Shown: one piece after another, positions 55,901-64,000 of the stretch
Layout: every line of letters begins with the position of its first letter
Numbering within the stretch: the stretch's first letter is position 1
DNA from: Kitagawia praeruptora
Taxonomy: Eukaryota > Streptophyta > Magnoliopsida > Apiales > Apiaceae
Direction: 5' to 3'
DNA length: 64,000 nt
Assembly: GCA_037693485.1 (NCBI GenBank)
Contig: CM075348.1
Location: 123,019,609-123,083,608, forward strand
Notes under the pieces: model-generated
Databases searched by the model: none
The model's input: the letters and a program-made list of their open reading frames with translations, nothing else
Told to the model about the DNA's origin: nothing
Program-made: the position numbers and the translations under genes

Positions 55901-56653
55901 CATACCTCTACTATGATGCAAGGAAGCCCTAGGAAGGTTGTAGATGGAGAAATCTTGGAGAGAAAATCTCTCCCTCTCTCCCAAGGTGGTTCGGCCGAGA
56001 GCTTTTCAAAGGGGGGGGGGAGTGTCTTTGCTTTGTTTTGTTTTGGAATGGTAAAAAAAAGAAATGCTAGAATGACTTGTATTATTAAGGAGTAGTCACA
56101 TGTTGCCAAGCTAGCCTAGGTTGCATCCATGCCCTATTGTCCCCTAAGTACATCACCCATCATGCTAGTCACTATTCACTTTTGCTTTTATGTTTTCTAG
56201 TTCCTTTTTCTAACTATCTAGTTACATGGCACTTGCATGTAATTCCTTCCCTTGTAATATTATTCTCCCACCAATGCTTGTTATTTAATCCTTAATTTGT
56301 ATCGTATCTTAATTAATCTCTCGTAATAATATTTTGTCGCGTAGAGATTTCCCTTATAATTCCTTAAGTACTAATTGTGTAAATTCCTCTAATGTCCATA
56401 ATTCCTTGTCATAATCCTTAATAAATCTTTTAACACTCTAATCATTCTCAAATCCCAACTTTTATAAATCTCACTAACAATACGACTCTTGCCTTCACAA
56501 TCTCCCTTTTTATCTTACATAGTGAATACAACAACACAGTTTCTCAGACAATCAATTATATTAATCAACAGGGATGACCAGAAAGGTTCCACATTGACAT
56601 TGCCACAAGATATTAAATAAAATAAAATATTACCAAAAATTAGGGTTCTTACA
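52958..56653 (-). repeat. Tekay-B 5' LTR
   Basis: 3696 bp, nearly identical to 43641-47337. Confidence 0.95.
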
Positions 56654-56658
56654 AGGAT

Positions 56659-57590
56659 GGCTACTAGGGCTAACCCCCATGAGTCTACTGACCAAGAAAG
56701 TCACAATCAACCTGAGGAAAATTTTGAGTATAATGAAGAACAGGATCAGGATTACAATGAACAGGAGGATTCCCAGTATGGGATGGGGGATGAAACCTTT
56801 TATACTGCAGAGTTCGAAGAGGAAGTAGAAGAAGCGGAAACTGAAGTTGAACAGCATGGGGAGAACCAGGGCGGAAACCTCATGGGACAATTTATGGATC
56901 TGCTCAGGCAGAATTTGAACCAATATCCCCAACCACCCCAAGGAAACAATACCACTGTGGCCAATTCCTTTAGGGCCTTCAAGTCTCTCAAACCCCCAGA
57001 GTTTCTCGGATCGGCTGATCCTGTTGAGGCAAGGGCATGGATCAAGGAAATGGAGAAATCTTTTGAGATTTTAAGCATTGATGAGGCCCAGAAGACTGTC
57101 TTTGCCACCTACTTACTAAAGGGAGAGGCAAATTATTGGTGGGAGCTCAAGAAGAATATGGAGACAGATGCTATAGTAACCTGGGATAGGTTTAAACAGT
57201 TGTTTCTTGAGAAGTACTTTCCGAGGTTCATGAAAACCCAGATGGAGCTTAAGTTTCTAGAGCTAAAGCAGAATAACTTGTCAGTGGCTGACTATGAAGC
57301 CAAGTTTACTGAACTGTCAAGATTTGTATCGGAATTCGTGGACACTGAAGAAAAGAAAGCTAGCAGGTTTCAGCAAGGGCTGAAACAGTGGATTCAGAAC
57401 AGAGTGGCAGTTTTAGAGATTACTGATTATGCCACCTTGGTGCAAAAGGCGACCATTGTGGAAGCAGGTAGTGATCAGGCACAGAGAGAAAGAGAGAAGG
57501 GGGGATTAAAGAGAAAGCATGCCAGTATGGGCGGAGGTTCCGCAGGAGGAAGACCCCCGAATAGGTTTAACCGAGGAGCAGTATCCCTAC
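56659..57590 (+). pseudogene. gag: Tekay-A gag, main part, cut by Tekay-C
   Basis: About 310 codons continue the gag begun at 43624. The N-terminus is Glu/Gln-rich and acidic. The capsid domain follows with FKSLKPPEFLGSADPVEARA, ATYLLKGEANYWWELKKNME, ITWD-like VTWDRFKQLFLEKYFPRFMK and LSVADYEAKFTELSRFVSEF, a classic retrotransposon gag of the Tekay/Del chromoviruses. The basic linker KGGLKRKHASMGGGSAGGRP leads towards the expected zinc knuckle, but Tekay-C enters at 57591 before it appears. There are no internal stops, so the gene was probably intact until these insertions. Confidence 0.9.
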
Positions 57591-57944
57591 TGTAACACCC
57601 CCAAATCCGGGGTCAGGGATCTGGTTGTTACGGTCTCAATATCCATCCATAAAACCAACATAATTTAAACTACAACCTCGTGACCCAAAACAACAACATA
57701 AAACACACCCGTTATAGTCCCAGAGATGAAATCAGAGTAACCATCAATATTATTAATCATAAGTTTGAGTTCTTACAACCCAAAGAATTACAGTTTTACC
57801 GTTACATACTCTTTGCCATCCATTGGTATATGCCATATTATAAATACATTCGATGTTCAAATGCTAACCACTAGCCTACCAGAAGATGCATCCTCAACAA
57901 TGGTAGCTATGACCTCAGCGATTAATCCTCTAACGGCTGACACC
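57591..57944 (-). mobile_element. Tekay-C: LTR start of a third chromovirus, cut by element D
   Basis: It starts TGTAACACCCCCAAATCCGG, like Tekay-B, so sense is minus. CCTAC at 57586-57590 is the visible target flank. Only 354 bases are present before D begins. The rest lies beyond the window. Confidence 0.75.
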
Positions 57945-59293
57945 TGATAGAATATATTTTATATATATTTTAGATGATTTTATTCTCAGATTTATTGTGT
58001 TTTGCATTGATTTGGATATTTATTTAATAGATTTTATTGTTTTATTGTAGGAAATAATGAATTCATAACTTGGAAGGATTTGGAGCAAAAAGAGCTATTT
58101 TGGAGATAAAATAGGAGAAAATTCGTACTATTGGGCTACACGGGCTGCCTGCACTGTTTGGGCCATATCTTGAGTTCCAGAAGTCAGAATTTGACGATCT
58201 TACTGTCCACGCGAAGCTTGTGGAATTATCTTTAATTCAGAGGTGGTCCAGTAAGCAAAATCCAACTGGAAGAGCCCAGAAACAGAGGAGTAAATATAGT
58301 TACGAATTTTAATTAAGGAATCCTATTCAGTTATGGAATCTTACTTGTAATTTATTTAGAGTATTAAAATACTTTTATTGGGCAAGACTTTTATAGCCTA
58401 TATAAACACATCTAGGGTATTATGTAAAGGAGGAAGAAGAAGGAGGTAATATTAGATCAGATAATATAGTTTAGAGTAGATTAGTATTATTAGTTGGAGA
58501 TGTAGAGAAACACCATGACTCTTCTTTTGGGTGACAACATTGAAGTTTGAAGGTTTTGTTCTCTTAATCTTTTCTTTGTTCTTATTAGTTTAATTATGTT
58601 TTCTTGTTTTACTAGTTGTTTTACTTGTTTAATTATTAGCGAGTAGTTATTTCTAGGGCTTAAAGGGATGCCGTGTTTGCACTAATATTGGCATGATTTT
58701 CATAGTGGTTTGATTGGTTATGGTTAATTCTGATTGATATGTTTTAATCATTAATTTGTGTAATTGGCCAATATCATGGATTAATTATATGCAAATAGGG
58801 GTATGGATCGAGAGATTTACTTACTAGAGGCACACATACGATTAACAGAATTGAATTTGAGTGCGGAAGCATCATTGGATTTCTGAGAGCGTTAATTCCT
58901 GGAAGAGATTAACTTGACTCTAATTACCTGATTGATTGAATTACTAAAAGTGGTTAATTGTGTTGAATGTTTCGAGAGTGTTAATGCTTGAAAGAGATTA
59001 GCATACTCTAGTTATAGGATCACATTGATTGCTTTAGCTTAAGACCCAATTGTGTAAGCATGGTGGACCTGATTGCCCTAGGTTTTAAATAATTTGTTTA
59101 TCATCTGTTTAATTAGTGTTAATCTTGTTTAATTAGTTAATTAATATTCTCCAATAATCGTTTGTCCCTGAAACAATTAGCGATAACTGAAAAGGAATTA
59201 GTAGAACCTGTCTCCTTGTGGATTCAACCCGCTTGCCATTTGTACTAGCAATAGACACCGTGCGCTTGCGGTTAGGTATAATTTGACACATCA
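57945..59293 (+). repeat. Element D 5' LTR
   Basis: 1349 bp. It holds a TATATAAAC run near 58398-58407 as TATA candidate and two copies of AGAGATTAACTTGACTC / AGAGATTAGCATACTC near 58905-59005. Confidence 0.95.
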
Positions 59294-59299
59294 AGTTTT

Positions 59300-59317
59300 T
59301 GGCGCCGCTGCCGGGGA
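59300..59317 (+). promoter_or_regulatory. Element D primer-binding site, tRNA-Asp type
   Basis: TGGCGCCGCTGCCGGGGA, identical to the Athila site including its one mismatch, with the same AGTTTT spacer. Confidence 0.92.
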
Positions 59318-59446
59318 GAAATCGAGTTTCTGTTGATTTTAATTTAGTTGTTTAGATTGTTTACATTATCTCGTTGGAACCTTTGTTCCAATTGAGGCAA
59401 ATTTTACTACGTTTTCTTGGCTTTGTTGAGCGTCTACAGGTTTGCA

Positions 59447-60907
59447 ATGGGTGAAGTTGATACTTTTGCACTCTTATCTTCCCTAGTAGAGGCACATACT
59501 CGAGAGATTGCCATGTCGAAGACTACAGAGCCCACTATGCGTCCAATGAGTATCAATGAGATGTCACAAATGGCCCCTAAAACTTACAACTTCTGTCAAA
59601 TTTGCGGTGTGCAGGGTCACTTTGGTTTTGAATGCTCTTACAATGTCTATAATTCTCAGAGTGCTCAGTTGGGACAAATGAATTCTTTTGAAGAAGGATT
59701 TGGGTACAATCAGTATTCAAACACTTTTGATCAAGAATGTGTGAATCAACCAGATTTCTACTACCAGGACAATGGTGCTCAAAATTTTTCATATCATAAT
59801 CAGCAACAGTTTGAGCAACAATATTATCAGTCATATGAGCAGCCGCCACAGCAAGAATATCAATATCCTCCTCTACAAGAAGATCTACATGTTTCTCAAC
59901 CCAGCGTAGATGTGCAAGCTGATCAGACAAATGAGATGTGGGATATCTTGAATAAACTGCTAAAGAGTTCTGAAGAACAAGCCGAGGCGATCAAAGAATT
60001 AGAAACTCAAAGTTTGGCGATTGAATCTCAAATTGCACAGTTGGCTAACTCTTCTACTACAGGGCAGCTCGACTATTTACCATCATCATCTATCCGATCC
60101 GAAGAGAACCTGATTGCTATCAATCTCACAAGCAATCAGGAATATGATAGTTTCTCCATGTATGTTGATGATGAGGCCGTTGATAAAGAGAAGGAGCATG
60201 CCACCGATGACGAGATCAATGATGTTGCTGCTACCAAGGACAATGTGACTGATGATGAGGCTACAAAAGAAAGCAATACAGAGATGGTTGTTGTTTCTCT
60301 TCCACAACCTGTGTCTAAGCTACCATGTATTGATAAAATTGCTCTCGATCTAGCCTCTACTTACAAGGCTTCTTTGCTCAAGAACACTTATTTCAAGATT
60401 GATGTGATAACAAATATTGTCCAAGATGATATTTCTCAAATTCTGGTTGAGGATCCATACAAAGTGGCTCATACGTTTCAAGCTCGAGTAGAGGGAGAAG
60501 ATGGAAGTGTCTTATTAGCCAATGATGTGATAAGCCAAGATGTCCGAATGACTCCAGTGAAAGTGAGGAGTGAAGAAAAGCCACCACCAGAACCTCCACC
60601 TTATGTCAAGGGAGTTCAATATTTTCGTGGTGTTGAATTTTATCGCTGTTTTCTCACAAAGTTTTCCAAAACTGCACAAGCACTCTCTCTATTGCTTATT
60701 AATGACATATTTTATTTTACTGATGCTTGTTTGGAGACTTTCTGCAGGATAAAGACAACCACTAACACTCTTGATACTTTTTGTGGTGACGAGTTTATGA
60801 TCGAGAAAGTGGATATTACGCCTTTGCCAGAGCATTTTTTAGGAGGTCAAGCTATTGACGTTAAAGAAGCGCTTTGTGGGAGGCAACCCATGTGTTTCAA
60901 TGATTAG
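59447..60907 (+). CDS. Element D chimeric ORF: gag zinc knuckle and tail joined to an RT-thumb remnant
   Basis: 486 codons from the ATG at 59447 (MGEVDTFALL). A CX2CX4HX4C knuckle (CQICGVQGHFGFEC) lies at residues 50-63, then a Gln/Tyr/Asn-rich stretch (about 80-165; YNQYSNTFDQ, QQFEQQYYQSYEQPPQQEYQ) and a helical segment ending ESQIAQLANSSTTGQLDYLP, which aligns with the Athila gag tail. An acidic middle and a segment I cannot place follow. From about residue 394, RGVEFYRCFLTKFSKTAQAL and DACLETFCRIK match the region after the RT active site in the Athila polyprotein (GFYRRFIKDFSK, EECLTAFETLK). The C-terminus is encoded by the conserved hairpin block. Capsid, protease, RT core, RNase H and integrase are absent. 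Possibly an RNA-binding helper protein, or merely a tolerated leftover frame. Confidence 0.8.
   Translation: MGEVDTFALLSSLVEAHTREIAMSKTTEPTMRPMSINEMSQMAPKTYNFCQICGVQGHFGFECSYNVYNSQSAQLGQMNSFEEGFGYNQYSNTFDQECVNQPDFYYQDNGAQNFSYHNQQQFEQQYYQSYEQPPQQEYQYPPLQEDLHVSQPSVDVQADQTNEMWDILNKLLKSSEEQAEAIKELETQSLAIESQIAQLANSSTTGQLDYLPSSSIRSEENLIAINLTSNQEYDSFSMYVDDEAVDKEKEHATDDEINDVAATKDNVTDDEATKESNTEMVVVSLPQPVSKLPCIDKIALDLASTYKASLLKNTYFKIDVITNIVQDDISQILVEDPYKVAHTFQARVEGEDGSVLLANDVISQDVRMTPVKVRSEEKPPPEPPPYVKGVQYFRGVEFYRCFLTKFSKTAQALSLLLINDIFYFTDACLETFCRIKTTTNTLDTFCGDEFMIEKVDITPLPEHFLGGQAIDVKEALCGRQPMCFND
60846..60896 (+). promoter_or_regulatory. Conserved hairpin block in D (GGGAGGCAACCC)
   Basis: GACGTTAAAGAAGCGCTT then TGTGGG-AGGCAA-CCCATG, the counterpart of Athila 6452-6503. 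Here it lies inside the end of the ORF. Two outer pairs become U-G and G-U, so an RNA stem can still form. Confidence 0.6.
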
Positions 60908-60940
60908 GTATGTTTCCTACTATCCCTCCTATTTACTTTC

Positions 60941-60980
60941 ATTCAATGCGGACATTGAATATTTTAAGTTTGGGGGTGGT
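60941..60980 (+). promoter_or_regulatory. Conserved hairpin and purine tract in D
   Basis: 8-bp stem ATTCAATG / CATTGAAT with loop CGGA (60941-60960), then TTTTAAGTTTGGGGGTGGT. Matches Athila 4569-4605, with one added A-T pair. Confidence 0.65.
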
Positions 60981-62635
60981 TTGAGGGATTAGTAGTTGTT
61001 GTATTATGTGTTCATGTAGGATATCATGTTTGCATTTTAGTTGTAATTCATGCATGTTTGTTCGTATTATTATCATGTGAGTCCATAATAGTTGCATTTG
61101 CACCCATGCTTGATAGGAATTTTGTGTTGTTGACGCTTTTGATTGAGAAGTGACATGCTTTGTTCTTGTGCACACACTTACACTAGCAAGTTGAAGCTGG
61201 TAGACTTAATTGGATGTTGTAAGTGATTAGAATGACATGAATATGTGCAAGATGACTTGGTTTACATGCTTTGAGTACAAGTAGGTGCGTTAGAGAGTCT
61301 TGTTACTTGGGATTGATTATGTTTTGTCACACCAAGTGAGTTTTGAGCCTATATGCATATCTTTTGCATGATTTTTCGTTTGCTTGAGTGTCCACATGTT
61401 GTTTACATTGCTATCACTTACTTGAGATCTTTCTTGAAATGCATGACATTACTTGATGATGAGATGATAAAGGCACTTAGGTTTAACCTCGTGTTTCCCA
61501 TATTTCCACACCTTTTAAACATGATCAATTAGTTAACCCGTTGAGCTTAATCCTATTCTTTCGTGACACACTACATTACTTGCCATTATCCTTTTTATTC
61601 TATTGGCCTTACCGTAATTTTGAACCTAAATTGTCAAAGGCTAGTATCGTGCTTAAGGGAGTAATAAGTTGTGCAAAAAAAGGGGGTTTTATTGATGATC
61701 ATAATTTTTGGGGAATATATTTGGGGTTTAGTTGTTAGCTTGTTAGTCGAAGTTTGAAATCATATTTATGGGATCATTGTTCTTGCTATTATTTAGCTCT
61801 CTTGAAAAAAAAAGAAAAAAAAAAGAAAAAAATAAATATGAGAGCATACTTATCTTTTGTGATCCTACTTTGATTCGACTAGACAAGGTGTTTATTGGAA
61901 AATAATAAAAGTTCAAGTGTGGGGAAGTATTTATTGGTTTTAATAAGTATGGGAGTTGTTTTAATTTCATTGTTGGGTACTAGCTTTTGACGTTAACCTG
62001 TTTTAGCTTTACTTGACATACCTGGTCCCTAGCCCATGCTACAACCCGAATAAAGACCTTTTGATTGTCATCAGTGATGTATGTTGTGTTGAGAGTGAGA
62101 TTGATTGCGAGTGTCAAGTTGTGTTTATGATTTTGTTGGAATTGAGTGATACACTTAACCTTGTTCTTGAGTGAATATTCGTTTTTGAGTGAAAGGTGAG
62201 TTATTACTTGTTTTGGCATAGGAGATCCCGGGTTTAGACTTAAAGATGTATTTCTTGTGGGCTTAGCATGATTACCAACAATTTTTACACTTGACATGAA
62301 TTTTTATGACCTTCTGCATGTTGGTTGAGTAGACTACGTGAATACTTGCACTTTCGACACCAAGACATCGTATGTTTGCTTTGATTCTTAAGTTGATGTG
62401 GCATGAGAGGACTTGTGTGTGTGGTGTTGTGTTAGCATTGATCTTCTGCATGGTTAGATGAATTTTGTGGGTATATTCACTATAAACCCTCAAGAGACAA
62501 CACTCGTCCTACTAGGGCTGCCTAGGGGTTTAACGGCTTGTTGCATATGCTCAATGCAATCGTGTCATCTACGAAAGTGATGTTTGTTAGGACTTAGTTT
62601 TTATTTCACTTATTTGCCCGAGGACGTGCAAATGC

Positions 62636-62650
62636 TAAGTGTGGGGATGT
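62636..62650 (+). promoter_or_regulatory. Element D polypurine tract
   Basis: AAGTGTGGGGATGTT directly before the 3' LTR. Confidence 0.7.
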
Positions 62651-64000
62651 TTGATAGAATATATTTTATATATATTTTAGATGATTTTATTCTCATATTT
62701 ATTATGTTTTGCATTGATTTGGATATTTATTTAATAGATTTTATTGTTTTATTGTAGGAAATAATGAATTCATAACTTGGAAGGATTTGGAGCAAAAAGA
62801 GCTATTTTGGAGATAAAATAGGAGAAAATTCGTATTATTGGGCTACACGGGCTGCCTGCACTGTTTGGGCCATATCTTGAGTTCCAGAAGTCAGAATTTG
62901 ACGATCTTACTGTCCACGCGAAGCTTGTGGAATTATCTTTAATTCAGAGGTGGTCTAGTAAGCAAAATCCAACTGGAAGAGCCCAGAAACAGAGGAGTAA
63001 ATATAGTTACGAATTTTAATTAAGGAATCCTATTCAGTTATGGAATCTTACTTGTAATTTATTTAGAGTATTAAAATACTTTTATTGGGCAAGACTTTTA
63101 TAGCCTATATAAACACATCTAGGGTATTATGTAAAGGAGGAAGAAGAAGGAGGTAATATTAGATCAGATAATATAGTTTAGAGTAGATTAGTATTATTAG
63201 TTGGAGATGTAGAGAAACACCATGACTCTTCTTTTGGGTGACAACATTGAAGTTTGAAGGTTTTGTTCTCTTAATCTTTTCTTTGTTCTTATTAGTTTAA
63301 TTATGTTTTCTTGTTTTACTAGTTGTTTTACTTGTTTAATTATTAGCGAGTAGTTATTTCTAGGGCTTAAAGGGAAGCCATGTTTGCATTAATATTGGCA
63401 TGATTTTCATAGTGGTTTGATTGGTTATGGTTAATTCTGATTGATATGTTTTAATCATTAATTTGTGTAATTGGCCAATATCATGGATTAATTATATGCA
63501 AATAGGGGTACGGATCGAGAGATTTACTTACTAGAGGCACACATACGATTAGCAGAATTGAATTTGAGTGCGGAAGCATCATTGGATTTCTGAGAGCGTT
63601 AATTCTTGGAAGAGATTAACTTGACTCTAATTACCTAATTGATTGAATTACTAAAAGTGGTTAATTGTGTTGAATGTTTCGAGAGTGTTAATGCTTGAAA
63701 GAGATTAACATACTCTAGTTATAGGATCACATTGATTGCTTTAGCTTAAGAGCCAATTGTGTAAGCATGGTGGACCTGATTACCCTAGGTTTTAAATAAT
63801 TTGTTTATCATCTGTTTAATTAGTGTTAATCTTGTTTAATTAGTTAATTAATATTCTCCAATAATCGTTTGTCCCTGAAACAATTAGCGATAACTGAAAA
63901 GGAATTAGTAGAACCTGTCTCCATGTGGATTCGACCCGCTTGCCATTTGTACTAGCAATAGACACCGTGCGCTTGCGGTTAGGTCTAATTTGACACATCA
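62651..64000 (+). repeat. Element D 3' LTR
   Basis: 1350 bp. The final base of the window is the final base of the LTR. It is about 98-99% identical to the 5' LTR by eye. Confidence 0.95.

Larger units (their letters stand above)
43641..56653 (-). mobile_element. Tekay-B: long-LTR chromovirus derivative with little coding capacity (13,013 bp)
   Basis: LTRs at 43641-47337 and 52958-56653; target duplication AGGAT at 43636-43640 and 56654-56658. The purine tract lies next to the left LTR and the primer site next to the right LTR, so sense is minus. The internal 5.6 kb holds only the C-terminal integrase and chromodomain end (47371-47800). The rest shows no gag, protease, RT or RNase H. The LTRs are nearly identical (about five differences by eye), so this deleted form moved recently and must have used proteins from elsewhere. 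Confidence 0.93.
60908..62650 (+). other. Element D 3' non-coding region
   Basis: 1.7 kb without a credible gene. It contains the second conserved hairpin (60941-60980), an A-rich purine tract (61804-61831) and, just before the 3' LTR, CCGAGGACGTGCAAATGC and AAGTGTGGGGATGTT. Confidence 0.6.
35050..64000 (+). mobile_element. Tekay-A: Tekay/Del-type chromovirus, 5' part, interrupted by three insertions
   Basis: Plus-strand element inserted in SIRE gag (TCTTT at 35045-35049 is the visible target flank). In order: 5' LTR (35050-42182, containing CACTA-1), tRNA-iMet primer site, an extra ORF, gag start (43624), Tekay-B, gag remainder (56659-57590), Tekay-C with D inside. Pol is beyond the right edge. 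Assignment to Tekay/Del rests on the gag sequence and on LTR ends shared with Tekay-B, which keeps a chromodomain. Confidence 0.88.
57945..64000 (+). mobile_element. Element D: non-autonomous Athila/Tat-type gypsy element (6,056 bp)
   Basis: LTRs 57945-59293 and 62651-64000 (1349 and 1350 bp; both TGATAGAATATA to GACACATCA). tRNA-Asp primer site at 59300-59317 and purine tract before the 3' LTR. ACACC at 57940-57944 is the left target flank; the right one lies just outside. One ORF (59447-60907) fuses a gag part with an RT remnant. No protease, full RT or integrase. LTRs differ at about 17 sites, so this insertion is somewhat older than those of Athila and Tekay-B. The internal hairpins link it to Athila. 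It must be moved by a relative. Confidence 0.92.

Noticed and set aside
55913..56095. Short frames in the Tekay-B LTR and interior (for example 49663-49848, 52607-52948, 55864-56109)
   Set aside because: Short, no motif, in random positions of non-coding sequence.
43641..57590. One large chromovirus with gag at 56659-57590 belonging to Tekay-B
   Set aside because: The gag lies outside the Tekay-B LTRs and target duplication, and its frame joins the Tekay-A start at 43624. Tekay-B is on the minus strand.

Overview
This window is a stack of nested transposable elements from a plant nuclear genome. The elements (Athila, Tekay/Del chromoviruses, SIRE-like copia, En/Spm CACTA) and the plant tRNA-Met and tRNA-Asp primer sites point to an angiosperm, most likely a eudicot. 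I cannot name the species. I see no free-standing host gene. The only host-like coding pieces are gene fragments carried inside a CACTA transposon.

Layout. The outermost element I can recognise is CACTA-2 (minus strand, about 22191-24453), with a spliced Ulp1/C48-type protease gene and its subterminal repeats. Two copia elements entered it. Copia-1 (minus, from before position 1 to about 22190) is a decayed gag-PR-INT-RT-RNaseH element. It is split by an almost intact Athila gypsy element (1573-13723, TSD GTTTC) and by a 4.3-kb solo LTR of a Tekay-like family (15854-20164, TSD GTAGT). A SIRE-like copia element (minus, 24454-35049, continuing beyond the next insertion) carries a very long, broken env-like region.

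SIRE is cut at 35050 by Tekay-A (plus strand, TSD TCTTT on the visible side). The 5' LTR of Tekay-A holds CACTA-1 (38002-41746, TSD GTT), which carries captured exons of a PDR-type ABCG transporter. Tekay-A has an unusual ORF before gag. Its gag was hit twice by relatives: Tekay-B (43641-56653, minus, TSD AGGAT) after the fifth codon, and Tekay-C (from 57591) near the gag 3' end. Tekay-C is itself cut by element D (57945-64000, plus), a non-autonomous Athila/Tat-type element whose 3' LTR ends at the last base of the window. The deepest chain is CACTA-2 > SIRE > Tekay-A > Tekay-C > D.

Activity and age. By eye the LTR pairs differ at about 7 of 1650 positions (Athila), about 5 of 3700 (Tekay-B) and about 17 of 1350 (D). 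Athila keeps a continuous 1804-codon gag-pol and an env-position ORF. Tekay-B and D lack most coding capacity despite recent insertion, so they were probably mobilised in trans.

Most interesting signals: (1) In both env-bearing elements (Athila and SIRE, from different superfamilies) a family-specific short-motif array occurs in the LTR and again in the pol-env spacer. In SIRE the two arrays are inverted and share a perfect 17-nt complement. (2) Athila and D share two hairpin blocks that flank the env-like ORF in Athila and sit almost together in D. (3) The D ORF joins a gag part to a relic of the RT thumb. (4) CACTA-1 contains in-frame ABCG exons with a retained intron.
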